Part shown: positions 47,873-59,226 of the stretch, piece after piece | Layout of the letters: each line of letters starts with the position of its first letter | Position numbering within the stretch: position 1 is the stretch's first letter | Assembly: GCF_034190915.1 (NCBI RefSeq) | Contig: NW_026947484.1 | Span: forward strand, 207,030,657-207,094,656 | Direction: 5' to 3' | From: Cavia porcellus | Lineage: Eukaryota > Chordata > Mammalia > Rodentia > Caviidae | DNA: 64,000 nt | Notes under the pieces: model-generated | Databases searched by the model: none | The model's input: only the letters and a program-made list of their open reading frames with translations | Told to the model about the DNA's origin: nothing | Position numbers and translations under genes: made by a program

Positions 47873-48489
47873 AGAAAATAAACAAGAATCAAGAATCATA
47901 TGTATGATAAAGAAATATCATTTTCAAAAAAATATCATCTAGGTATTTTTAAAATTCCAAGGTACTTTACTAGTAATATTCAATTTTTCTATTAAAAAAA
48001 TCAAAAGCCAAATTTTAAAAAAATGAACCTTTTTAAAGTTAGTATTTTTTGACATGCATAATTGTTTATGGTAAGGTGTCTGGTACATTTTTCCCCCTGG
48101 TAAATCAGCCTTTTATATTAGGCTATTTGAGAAGTTAGGAGTCCCTGAAAGGAACTCTCAGAACTATCTAAAGCTACTTAAAACAGCTCAGAGATGGTCT
48201 CTTTCTCAGTTTCTCATGCTATTTGTGTGACACCTCTGACTTACTAGTTGAGAGCTTGGAAATAAACTCTGAGTTACCTAAATGCTGCAAAACCAGGCTC
48301 TTTATTTTTCTTTTTCAAATATCATGGACAAATCATATGTTTAAAATTTGTTCTGGTCAGCAGAGAAAGCATCATTACAGTATTTATAATATTAAAAATC
48401 ATTTATTTTAAAAATGCAGTTTGCAAAATACTGGGGTTTTTTTGGTGTTTTATAATTCTCATTAAAAGTTTTTATCTGGAAAACTAAAA
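47873..48489. other. no recognisable feature
   Basis: AT-rich, nothing identified. Confidence 0.5.
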
Positions 48490-48880
48490 AAACAAAATTA
48501 AAAAATATTAGGGCATAATATTAGTACATGTTTATGTGATACCACATGATAATTTGGTATGTGGATACAATGTGTAATAATCAAATCAGAGTAATAAACA
48601 TTTTCTTCTCTTCAAACAATAATAAGTTTTATGTGTTGGAAATTCTGCACTGTTCCACTAATTTTGAAATATAGTTTTGATTATTTTACTCAATAATTAT
48701 TCTACTATGATATAGTATAGTATAGAGTCTCTTTGTGCTTTGATGCAATGTATTGCTTTTCCATTTCCTCAGTCTCTAGTGACAGTCATTCCCATTTTGT
48801 CACTTTATGAGATCAATTTATTATTTCCCACAAATGAGTAAGAACATGTGGTCCTTGTTTTTCTGGGTATATAAAGCCAA
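48490..48880 (-). mobile_element. ancient L1 3' end, antisense
   Basis: The plus strand reads GTGGATACAATGTGTAATAATC, CAATAATTATTCTACTATGA and CCCACAAATGAGTAAGAACATG, then TCCTTGTTTTTCTGGGTATA. This is the order of an old mammalian L1 3' terminus in reverse. It is not coding. Confidence 0.6.
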
Positions 48881-50994
48881 AATTAAAGAGGCAAAATTGC
48901 CAAGTGTTAATGATGACAAAATGTTCATTGCATGACCAGTAAATAAGTGTCATATTATTATTCATATTCTGTGTGTGTATTTAATTTTTGTCAAAAAGGA
49001 TCGAGGGTGGAATAATAAGGAGGTCGGGTCCTTGTAGTTTTGAATTTAAGTTGTTTCACATATTCAAGTGAAAAAATATGCCCACCACATAATTTAAGCC
49101 ATTTCCTTACACACAGAATGAAGACTTCAGAAAAACAGCAATAAAAATAGGACATAATACTCAAGTAACATTTTAAAAACCTAAATAAAAAACAAATAAA
49201 ATAAACTTTATCACTCTTGTGATAAAGCAGTATTATTCTAGGAATAAATTTAGCAATGTTAGGAAATTCATTAAAAATATTAACAAATATATATGCATAT
49301 ATATACATGAAAATATATGTATTAAAGCTCTTGAGAGGCAATAAAATTAGCAATTTAAGAACTACGAGCATTATTCATGACAACAGATTAATCCACAGGT
49401 GAAATAGAAATGTAAAAATATTTAATGAACAACATTCATTAAACAAAAAGCTTACATTCTTGATGTATTATAAAATGTCAAATCATTCCCGATTACATTA
49501 GCATGAAGACAAGAGAGCCTCTATAATTGTCATTACATTTTCTTCCTCAGTGTATGTATGAATAAAAAATGCTAAAATACAAGAGAGATAATTCTTAATG
49601 AGATAATAAATGTATCTATTTGCTATTGATGTTATTGTCTAAGAAATGCTATCAATCAGAGAACCTATTGGCAACTGTTAAGAACATTCAATAAAGTGAC
49701 TAAAATCAATTAAAACACAAAGCTCAAAATACCTTTCATAAAATCATAAGCAGTTACACATTCAGTGCAGCTTGATTTAAATTATTCAATAAAATGTTTC
49801 TATTTATAATAGAAATAATTTAAATAGAAAAAATCAGATCTACTTTTTAAGCTCCTATACTTTGCAGAAGAGCATTAAAAATAAAATAGATCAATATTGA
49901 TTTAAAAAATTAAATGATTGATAAATAGATCTGAATATTATGTATAACAAAATGTTTTGATTTTAGATCAGGAAAACCAGAGTTAATTTACCTTTTCAGG
50001 AAGTCAGGTAAGAAAAGATCACAACAGTGTAAAACATTGATTCTTCAGTTAGAAAAACCTCAGAACACAATAAAATACATTTCATTTCGTCTCTGTGTAA
50101 GTATCTCCTGCTCATCATATTTCAGGAGACATTTTATTTGTGTAAGCTATGTATAGAATTTTACTTTAAAATAGCAGATAGCTAACTATCTTGTTTTCAT
50201 CTCAACAATTCCACTCACATTACAGGTGTAATCATAATCCCTTTGCTAAAGTGGTAAGGATAATGGTAATCCAAAAGGCTTCATTTTCCAACCAGTTCAG
50301 TGTCTGCAAGTGATCAAAGAAAAAAAAAGTGCAATCTTAAAATACCATGGGCTGCATGCATGTCTTTGCAAGTGTTCAGGATGTCTACATATTTTTATTG
50401 TAATGTGAGAATGAAATGCTTGAAAATTCAATTTTTTGTTCTCATAAACTAAATTTGGCATATTTCTCACAAATAAAATAAGAGTGAGACTGTGGATTCT
50501 GAGATTCTAGCAAATTGATCTCTTAAACACAGGGACAAAACAAATATTCTTGGAATCAAACTATAAATGAGACCATTCTAAAATAATCCAAATGCAAGAC
50601 ACAATTAACCAGCTAAATAAGGAGAAGAGTTTTTTTTTATTATTGTATATAAGTAATTCAAAGTTACCAAGTGTCTAAAATTTAACAATTGTTACTACTA
50701 GATATTTATTTTATGTGATAGATTTAGTTATAATTTTATTTCATAGTGAATGCAGTCTGAAAGGGGAATCAATGAATAGTTTTCATGAAAATAAATATAC
50801 TGTTTTTAGGGTTAATTTTTAAAAAACCTTGTGTGAACTGGATTTTTGAGTAGTAACATTAGAAATGACATACATTTGACTCAATTCTGAGGATTATTGT
50901 TTGGATATGCCCTTATAACCAAATACATTTTGTTAATTTTGTTTAACAAATTCATGCTCTATAAAGGTAACTCTCGAATATTAACAATAATCTA
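48881..50994. other. no recognisable feature
   Basis: Very AT-rich. The minus frame 48991-49371 (126 codons) is of low complexity and unsupported. The 3' part may contain more of the ancient L1 that becomes recognisable near 51 kb. Confidence 0.4.
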
Positions 50995-51581
50995 TTCAAG
51001 ATTTAGGCAGAACTTAACTAAATTCAGGATGACTATCAATATATCATCCTGGAGAAACTAAGGAATATGAAAACATGAGATTTAAAGAAAATGGAAATCA
51101 TTGGCAGACAAAACCAAGCACGTCAACAACAAAATTATGTGTAAGTGAAAATTAACAGCCTCATCAAAAGACAGAGACTATAAGACCACATTTTTTTAAA
51201 AAATGCAACTAAAGGTTCCACGATACAAATACATAAAAAAAAAAAACAGAAAAAGTTATGCAAAAGGGAGTCATAAGAAAACTAGAATGGATATAGTAAC
51301 ATTCACAGAAGATGAGGATTTATAAATAATAAAATGATCCTTAAGTGTGAAAGATAACACAGTTATACCATGTGTCTCTCAGAATTAGTTGAACCAAAAC
51401 TGGCATAATGGAAGAGAACAATAAGACAGTAGTATGGGGGAACTTCCTCTGAATTTTCACACACATAACCATTAGGTTGAAGAACAATAAAAATATGAAA
51501 TTTTGAGCAATATTATGAAACATTTATATCTGAAAATTTCCATGTATCTGCACCTCTACCCATGTCCTGTCTACCTATCTA

Positions 51582-51640
<59 letters not shown>

Positions 51641-52936
51641 GTCTGTCTGTCTATCTATCCATCATCTATCAATCAAGAGAGAGAAATTTCCCCCAACATT
51701 TGGAGCCTATTACTTATTAAGTGCACATGGAATAGTTTCCATAATATATATCACAAATTATTTCATCAAAGAAGTTCTCAGAGGTTTGAAATCACTGAAA
51801 TTATAGTTCCATTTTTCTCATTTCCTTTGAATTTAGAAATCAATTCAAAAGGAAATTTACAAATACGTGTAAATATCATACTCCTAAACATGGTAAGGAA
51901 TGATAAATTACAGGAAAATGAGGATGTAATTTATGAATAAAACACAGAAAGCCACAATTTACAGAAAGTAGTTAAAAGCAGTTTTTCAAGGTCATTTATT
52001 ATAGCTGGAATGAAAAGGAAAGCATCACTGACTTTAGATGTAGAGATGTAATAAGGAAATACTACAAACAGCTGTATGGCAGTAAATTCTGCAAAGCTGG
52101 CAAATCCTGAGAAAGTGTCAAATATTAACATTGACTGAAGAAGAAATGAAAACACAAATATGCAAACAAGTATAGAGATTGAATTAGCAGCATAAATAAC
52201 TTTGCACAAGAAAATATCAGAAACAGATGGCTTCAATAAGAAATTTTAATACATATTTTTAAAGAATGAATAAAAAGTCTTAACAAACTTTCCTAAAAAT
52301 AAGAGGAGTCAATGGGTCCTAACTCATTCTATGAGCCTGTTATTAGTCTGTAGCAAAACCAAAACAGCATAAGAAAAACCTCTGTATTCACTAAGAACAA
52401 AATACTAGCAAACTGATTAGGAAGCACAGTAAGATTACTAGAAACCGTCACTGGCTGGACTTCATTCCCAGCATATAGAAGTGTTTTGACAATTAAAAAT
52501 TAATTAATGCAACATACATATATACAAAGTAAAAGGGAAAATAGGCAATTATCTCAACAGACACAGAAAATAAAACTTTGAAAATGTCTATAACTCTTCT
52601 AAAAACAAAAAACAACCATGGTCTATAAATATGAGAAAACTATCTTACCCAGAAAAATGAAATGTATAAACATAAAATTCAGTAATAAAAATATAAAGCT
52701 TTCCTCTGGATGTGGAGCAAGACTTGAAGTCTTCATTACCCATTTCTGCCCTACCTTTTACTGCAGGATCCAGTGGCAGTAGATTGGTCAGGAAAAAAAG
52801 CAAAGGACATCTGTACTGGAAAGAGAGAAGTAAAACTGTCTTTATTTGGAGATGACCCCCTTAGATACAGAAAGTTTTAAGGATAGGTTTAAATGCTACC
52901 ATAGAACTAAAAAGAGAGTGTTTACAAATTCATGTG
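50995..52936 (+). pseudogene. ancient L1 ORF2 (endonuclease to RT), heavily decayed
   Basis: Despite loss of all long frames, the order of ORF2 is traceable. An endonuclease stretch (about 51000-51680) is followed by an SDH-like region and linker (51700-51950). An RT part reads AACTCATTCTATGAGCC (about 52322) and AAAATACTAGCAAACTGATT (52399). Finally AGAAGTAAAACTGTCTTTAT leads into the FADD box, here F-G-D-D (52845-52856). It is a much older copy than the neighbouring L1s and acts as their insertion target. A compound microsatellite at 51572-51673 interrupts it. Confidence 0.65.
51572..51673. repeat. compound (CTAT)n/(CTGT)n microsatellite
   Basis: Blocks of CTAT, then CTGT, a long CTAT run, CTGT again and CTAT, giving a partly symmetrical compound tetranucleotide repeat. 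Confidence 0.95.
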
Positions 52937-53490
52937 GTTGGGTGGAGCACTCTGTAAACATCCACTAAGTCCATTCCTTCACAGGTATGATTCAGTTCCA
53001 TTATTTCTTTGATGACTTTTTGTCTAGTTTACCTATCTCTTCGTGACAGTGGGATGTTAAGGTCTCCTATTACAACTGTGTTCTTGTGTATTTGGACCAT
53101 TGGTAATTGTCCATTAGTATTTGTCTTATATAGTTGTGTGCTCCTATATTTGCTGCATATATATTTATGTTAGTTCTTACTCTTGTAGTTCTCCATTTAC
53201 AAGTAAGTAGTGGCCTTCTTTATCACTTTAACCCTTTTAGATTTGAAGTTCACTTTGTCTGCAAACAGAATAGCTACCCCTACCTTTTTCTGGGTTCTTG
53301 TGGCATAGAATACTGTTTTCCGTCCTTTGAATTTTAATCTCTGAGTTTCTTTTTGAGTCAGATATATTCTTGTATACAGCACATTGTGGTTAAGGTCTCC
53401 TATTCTTGATCCATCCTGTCAACATGTTTCTTTTGATAGGTGAATTGAACCCATTTATATTTATGGATATCACTGATAAGTACTGGCTTG
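52930..53490 (-). pseudogene. L1 ORF2 N-terminus (endonuclease), truncated (minus strand)
   Basis: Starting near 53480 with a SININGFNSPIKRN-like phrase, the frame 53382-53197 carries RLKFKGRKTVFYATR and VGVAILFADKVNFKSKR, the usual endonuclease segments. The GDLNIPLS-like segment (catalytic Asp region) lies near 53055. It stops near 52930 after a DLVDVYRVLHPTT-like phrase, with stop codons in between. Confidence 0.8.
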
Positions 53491-53529
53491 ACTTTGCCAT
53501 GTTGTGTTCCTATTGCTGGTTTCCTGCTT

Positions 53530-54670
53530 TTCTCCCTTGTTTAATTTCAAGTCCAGCCTGATGGTTTCTTTCTGTTGTTGTACTGGAGACTGTGATCATT
53601 TTTATCTCTATCTATCATGTCTTTCAGTATTCTTTCTAGGATTGGTTTGGTGGACATGAATTCCTTCAGTTGCTCTTTGTCATGGAAGTATCTAGTTTGT
53701 CCATTAAATTTGAAAGACAGTTTTTCTAGGAACATCAGTCTGGGTTGAAAGTTGTTTTCTTTTAGGGATTAAAATACTTCACTCCTAGCTCATCTTAACT
53801 TGAGGGTTTGTGCTGAAAAGTCTGCTCTGATTCTAATAGGCTTCCCTTGATAGGGGAGTTGTGTCTTTTCTCTAACAGCTTTTAAGATTCTGTTTTTATA
53901 CTGTATATCTAGGATCTTGATTATTATATGTCTGGGTGTAGATTTATGTTGGTTGTGACTGTTTGGCTTTTTGTATGCCTCAATTATTTGTATATCAGAT
54001 TTTTCCCTCTGTGTGGGATATTTTCTGCTATTACTTCTGTGAATAGTTTAGTTATGTCATCTACATTGACTCCTGCATCGTCACTGATGCCTATAGTCTT
54101 ATATTGTTTCTCTTGGTATCATCTTGAAGCTGCTGGATTGTCATTTTCATGCTGCTTTGTTGACATTATAAGTTCTATCCTTACATGATCGCTAAATGCA
54201 ACCCTGTGTTCAAAGTCTGAAATTCTACTCTCAATTTCATTTAAACAGTTTTTTCAGCTCTTGATAGAATTTTTGTTCCTTGGATATTGCTTTTAATTTG
54301 TTTCATGGATTCTGCTTGTTTTCTGTATTGTTCATTCAAAGTTTCAATCAATTGCCAATGCTCCTGTATTTTTTCAATCTATTTCTTCTCTAGCTATGTT
54401 GAGCTACTTATTTACTAAGGTTGTTATTTCTGTCTTTATGTAGCACATTATTTCTAACTTGATTTCCTCTATAGCCTCGTGGATTTGTTTCTTTACTTTG
54501 TTTGCTATCTTTTCAGAGATTCCTAGTGTATGACTTTTAAAGTCCTCTATTGCAATGTTGCCTGTACTTGCCCTTGATGAACTACACATTTGAGATTGTA
54601 TTTTGCCTTTTTGTTTTGTCATTTTACCCATTTGGATAAATATTTGATTCTTGAATCCCAACGGTCTCAA
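53530..54670 (-). pseudogene. L1 ORF1, mutated (minus strand)
   Basis: The frame 54670-54404 gives the N-terminal and coiled-coil start (MRPLGFKNQIF..., then KVKKQIHEAIEEIK). The coil continues in other frames (an MKQIKSNIQ-like stretch near 54306). The C-terminal domain is seen around 53860 (KAVREKTQLPYQ-like). The extension is in frame 53735-53547 (LSFKFNGQTRYFHDKEQ). The C-terminal extension is the same as in the half-L1 at 46050-46140, so it is a feature of this L1 lineage rather than of the half-L1 only. Confidence 0.8.
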
Positions 54671-54679
54671 CTGTCCATA

Positions 54680-55315
54680 GTGTGAATTTTAGGATCCTAC
54701 TATGTGGTAGTTTATCCAGTTGCTGGGTACTACAATGAACAGGAGAACCAGTCACCTGAATTCCTCCTACAGGCACTGTTGGGCTAGTCCTATATTCTTT
54801 CTAGGCTCACTAGCCTAGAAGTATTGTTGTAGGTCAACTCTTAGTTCCTGCTCTTGTTATGGCTTCCGGTTGTTTTAGATAAGAGATCTCCCTGTCTATA
54901 GTGTTTGTGTCAGCTGAGGCCCTACTGCATCACTGGGGGTCTCATAATCTCTTATAATTTTCTCCAAGTTGGCAGAGGCCTTATTGACACACTCCTCAAA
55001 TTGTCTGATGTTCTCTGTGTGGAGGAGGGGATTACCCACTCTCTTGTCAGGTTTGTCAAGTTCTTACAGTTTGAGGGAATTTCACTTTTGTTCCTATTTA
55101 CCCATAGCAGTTCTCTATTTTAGAGGCAAACTCACCACACTGACTGGAGCCCGCTGAGGTCTTCTACTTGGGTGAGGGGTTTCTGAGTCTTCCATCCAGC
55201 CAGCATGGTAATCCACTGTTAGTCCAAGGTACTGGGAGAAGGGATTGGATCCAAAGATCAACTGTATTACTAGGTCTAAGAAGTGGGTGGGTTCTCCAAG
55301 TGATGGGCCCTTGAT
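54680..55315 (-). promoter_or_regulatory. proximal L1 5'UTR (minus strand)
   Basis: Non-coding sequence between ORF1 and the monomers. Words shared in inverse orientation with the plus L1 include GTTTGTGTCAG / GTTTGTCTCAG, TTCTCTGTGTGGAGGA and CCTTGATGGCAG. It is probably part of an internal Pol II promoter, by family knowledge. Confidence 0.7.
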
Positions 55316-55585
55316 GGCAGTCCAAGACAGCTCAGTCATATTGGGGTGTCCCAGGTGTTCCTACAGAAAGGCAGGCCCAGCAGTGGCAGTCCAAGTCAAC
55401 CAGGTGTGTTGGGGCTTCCCAGGTGTTCTCAGCCATGGAGCAGCAGCAGCAGTCTCAGGCAGCTAGGTCAGCCAGGCAATTCCCTGGTATTTCTGGCTAA
55501 GGGGTGGGCCCAGCAGCAGCAGTCCAAGGCAGCTAGGTCATGCTGTGGGCTTCCCTGGTGTTTCTACCAATTCAGTGGGTACAAA
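55316..55585 (-). repeat. 5'UTR tandem monomers, about 68 bp, 4 units
   Basis: The word GCAGTC(C/T)(A/C)AG recurs at 55317, 55386, 55449 and 55519 (spacings 69, 63, 70). It is followed in each unit by a CAGCTAGGTCA-like block and a TTCCC(A/T)GGTGTTTCT-like block. Mouse and rat L1s use tandem promoter monomers; this would be the equivalent here for the minus-strand L1. Confidence 0.85.
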
Positions 55586-55660
55586 GGACAAAGATTACCT
55601 GTGTTGATTCACACTAGCAATAAACTACTCATAAATGAGTTTAAGAAAAATATTTTGAGT
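55586..55660. other. junction between the two head-to-head L1s
   Basis: About 75 bp (with AAAGGACAAAGATTACC and ATAAACTACTCATAAATGAG) match neither monomer type, so it is spacer or filler between the two 5' ends. Confidence 0.5.
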
Positions 55661-55666
55661 CTTTGC

Positions 55667-56000
55667 AGACCACCTCATGGGACCTGGGAACTCTAGCTAG
55701 AGGTACCCACAGGGCCCAACTAAACCTGTGTCCTTCCTGTGACTCCTGCTATCTCTGAAGACCACCTTGCAGGACACAGGAACTCCAGCCAAAGGCACAC
55801 ATGCGGCCAGGCTAACCCCAGGCCTCTCTTGCGACTCCCACCATCTCCACAGACCACCTCATGGGACCTGGGAACTCTAACCAGAGGCACACACGGACCT
55901 GGGTTATAGCACACAGTCCCTCCAACTTCCCACAGTCCTGGCCACCCACATCAGGACCTAGGAACTCCAACCCTTGACAAGCTTTCCCCAGTCTTATCAC
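55667..56000 (+). repeat. 5'UTR tandem monomers, 92 bp, about 3.6 units
   Basis: AGACCACCT starts at 55667, 55759 and 55851 (exactly 92 bp apart), with a diverged fourth unit from about 55940. Each unit has GGGACCTGGGAACTCTA(A/G)C-like, AGAGGCACAC-like and CTCC(C/T)(A/G)CCATCTCC-like blocks. It is unrelated in unit length and sequence to the 68-bp monomers of the neighbouring L1. Confidence 0.9.
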
Positions 56001-56490
56001 TGCCATCAAGGATCGCCCTACCTCCTGGACCTAGCATTGCTGTTGATCTTGAGCTCCAATGTCTCCTCAAAGAACCTTGTACTGTAGTGGATTAATCATG
56101 CAGTATCAAGGGCAGACTCAGTAAGAAGAACTCAACATGCTTCCATCAGTGATGTGAGGTTGCCCTGAAAATAGGAGTCCCCTCCAGAAATAGGCCATAG
56201 GCAGGCTTGGCTAGTGGGTAGGTGAGTGCTTCCTCCACACAGAGAATATCAAGTAGCTTGAGGAGGATGCCAACAAGGCCTCTCCCAACCTGGAGAAAAC
56301 TAAGGGGGCCTATGGGACATGCAGAGACACAGTAGGATCCCACCTGAGACAAACACTATAAACAGGAAGATCTGGTGACTCTGAACAACCTGAAGACATA
56401 ATAAAAGCAGGAACTAGGGGTTGATTTCCATCTGTATTCCTAAGGTTATAAGCCTAGGAAGAGCATAGGACTCACTCAACAGACTCTGCA
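56001..56490 (+). promoter_or_regulatory. proximal L1 5'UTR (plus strand)
   Basis: Inverse-orientation homologue of 54745-55320. It ends where GAATTC (56493) is joined to ORF1 by deletion, removing about 440 bp that the minus-strand copy still has. Confidence 0.7.
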
Positions 56491-56500
56491 GGGTGAATTC

Positions 56501-56886
56501 ATGAAACAAACTCAAAGAGACATTCAAGAAACAAAAATTTGTATTCAAAGCTGGCAAAACTGTTTAAATGAAGCTGAGGATAGGATTTCAGACTTTGAGG
56601 ACAAGATTGCAATTAGTGATCATGAATGGACAGAATTTTTAAAAATAAAAAAGCAGTATGAAATGACAATCCAGCAGCTTCAAGATGATGTCAAGAGCAA
56701 CAATATAAAATGAATAGCCATCAATGAAGATGCAGAATACAATGCAAATGAAATATCTAAACAATTCACAGAAGTAATAGCAGAAAAATTCCCAAACATG
56801 GGGAAAAATCTGATATGCAGATGGGTGAGGTATATAAAACATAAAACAACCACAACCCACATAAATCCACACCCAGACATATAATA
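56501..56886 (+). pseudogene. L1 ORF1 internal fragment (plus strand)
   Basis: The frame 56501-56713 carries coiled-coil sequence (SWQNCLNEAEDRISDFEDK, EMTIQQLQDD). After a stop the frame goes on to an EKFPNMGKN-like and [12 protein letters not shown] stretch near 56785-56880, the start of the RNA-binding domain. Both ends are cut by deletions. Confidence 0.85.
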
Positions 56887-59226
56887 AAGATACACATCCT
56901 GATGGATTCAGGGCTGAATTCTACAAGAAATTTAGAGATTTGATGCCAAAACTCCTGAAACTCTTCAGTGAAATTGAACAGGGAGAATTCCTCTCTAACT
57001 CATTCCTGGAGGCAAATATTACTCTCATACCCAAATCAGAGAAAGATCCAACAAAAAGGGAAAAGTGTAAGCCAGTCTCACTAATGAACATTAATGTAAA
57101 TGTTCTCAATAAAATGCTGACAAATAGAATGTGGCAAATCATCAAGAAGATTATATGTCAAGACCAAATGGGATTTATTTCAGGAATGCAGAAATGGTTC
57201 AACATATGCAAATCAATAAATGTAATATACCACATCAACACAGCCAAAAACAAAAACCACATGATCATCTCAATAGCAGAAAAAGCTTTCAATGAAGTCC
57301 AACACACCTGTTCATGATAAAAACCCTTCAGAAACTCAGAATACATGGTGTCTACATCAATCTTATAAAGGCCTTTTATGAGAAACCAACAGCCGACATT
57401 ATACTAAATGGACAAAAACTGAAAGCTTTCACACTAAAATCAGGAACAAGACAGGGATGTCTACTATCACCTTTATTATTCAATATAGTTCTAGAAAAAC
57501 TAGCCAGGGAAATCAGACAAGAGAGAGAAACAAAAGAAATAAAGATAGGAAATGAAGAAGTTAATCTATTATTATTTGCAGATGACATGATACTCTATAT
57601 AGAAGACCCAAAAAACTCCATTAAAAAACTACTGAGGTAATTCAGCAGTGTAACTGGATACAATGTCAGTGCTCAAAAATCAATAGCATTGCTGTACACA
57701 AACAAAAAACTGACCAAGAAAGAAATTATGGAAATATTGCCTTTCACAGTAGCATCTAAAAAAATGAAATACTTAGGAATCAACCGAACTAAGAATGTAC
57801 CAGACCTATATGCGGAAAATTATGCTAAGCTAAAAAAGGAGGTTGAAAAGGGTATGAGAAAATGGAAGGATATTCCTTTCTTTTGCCTAGAAAGAACCAA
57901 CATTGTCAAAATGGCCATACTCTGAAAACTGTTATACAAATTTAATGCAACCCTAATCAAAATACCATTAACATACCTCACAGATCTAGAGAAAACACTC
58001 TGAAAATTCATCTGGAAACAGAAGAAACCTAGAATGGCAAAGGCAATTCTGGACAACAAAGGCAAGGCAAGAGGCATCTCAATTCCTTACTTGAAATTAT
58101 ACTACAAAGTCACAGTAATAAAATCAGCATAATACTGGCAAAGAAATAGACCTTAGGATCAATGGAGCAGACTAGAAGATGCAAACACAATTACAAAGAC
58201 ACTTGGCCACCTGATACTTGACAAAGGTGCTAAACATGTTCATTGGAAGAAGGATAACCTCTTTAATAAATGGTGTTGGAAAAAATGGCTCTCGCATCCT
58301 GAAAACTAAAACTAGATCCATGTCTATCCCATGCACAAAACTAACATCTAAATGGATCAAAGACCTAAATGTTAGAACAGAAACAGTAAATCTACTGGAG
58401 GACAAGATAGGTAGAAACCTTGGAGACACTGGGGTAGGCAGTGAGTTTATGAACAAAGCACAAATTGCATAAGAAGCACTTCAAAAAATCAAAAACTGGG
58501 ATCTCATATTATTGAACAGTTTTTGTACTTCAAAAAAATCACCAACAGAGTGAAAAGAAAACACACAGAATGGGGATAAATTATAGCCAGCAACCCTTCA
58601 GGCAAAGGACTTACATTAAGAACATATAAAGAATAGAAAAACATCAAGCCCCCAAATTCAAAGACCCTCTGCAAAAATGGGCATCTGAGATGGACACACA
58701 GTTCTCAGATGAAGATATATAAATGGAAAATAAATACATGAAGAAATGTTCACTATCACTGGTCATTTGAGAAATGCAAATTAAAACAGTATTGAGATTT
58801 CATATCACTCTGGAAAGAATAGCTGTCTTCAAGAAAACAATTGATAATAAATATTGGTGAGGCTATGGAGAAAAAGGAACACTGCTTCATTGTTGGTGAG
58901 AGTGTAGACTGGTGCAACCACTGTGGAAATCAATATGGAGAATTCTCTGCAGACTATGATTGGAAGTTCCAGTATTCCCCTTCTGGATATTTTCCCAGAA
59001 AATCTGAAAAGTCATGTCACAGTGATATATATGCAACTATGTTCATAGCAGCACAATTTGTAATAGTTAAATCTTGGAAACAACCAAAATGCCCATCAAC
59101 TACAGAGTGGATGAAAAAGATGCAGTATTTTTATACAATGGAGTATTAATTTGCTATAAAAAAGGATGATCTTGAGGACTTCATAGGCAAATGAAGGCAA
59201 CTTGAGACTATTCTCATAAGTGAAAT
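56887..59226 (+). pseudogene. L1 ORF2 RT to C-terminus, mutated (plus strand)
   Basis: Starts at a [16 protein letters not shown] phrase in the RT fingers. Frames 56940-57317, 57314-57640, 57689-57925, 58218-58472 and 58841-59149 together cover RT and C-terminus. FADD is present (57575-57586). Motif A has lost its Asp codon by an exact 3-bp deletion between 57275 and 57276 (ISI directly followed by AEKAF). A 1-bp shift near 57306, a stop at 57638, and stops at 57923, 58003 and elsewhere follow. The Cys/His motif near 58850-58910 is degraded (first Cys to Tyr). Confidence 0.92.

Larger units (their letters stand above)
52930..55600 (-). mobile_element. L1, minus strand: 5'UTR, ORF1, start of ORF2 (3' part missing)
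   Basis: Read on the minus strand it has tandem 5'UTR monomers (55316-55585), a proximal 5'UTR (about 55315-54680), ORF1 (54670 to about 53530) and ORF2 from about 53480. The sequence stops inside the endonuclease domain near 52930, without RT, 3'UTR or poly-A tail. It stands head to head with a plus-strand L1 (55655-59632). Its proximal 5'UTR is homologous to that element's (54900-55260 against 56345-56030 in opposite orientation). Loss of the 3' end means it did not arise as an ordinary complete insertion in this orientation. Confidence 0.85.

Noticed and set aside
55316..56000. CRISPR-like array
   Set aside because: Repeats are contiguous tandem units without unique spacers and belong to L1 5'UTRs in a mammalian genome.
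55812..56352. Proline/tryptophan-containing frames around 55.2-56.3 kb on both strands
   Set aside because: They lie in GC-richer L1 5'UTR monomers and repeat with the monomer period; not genes.
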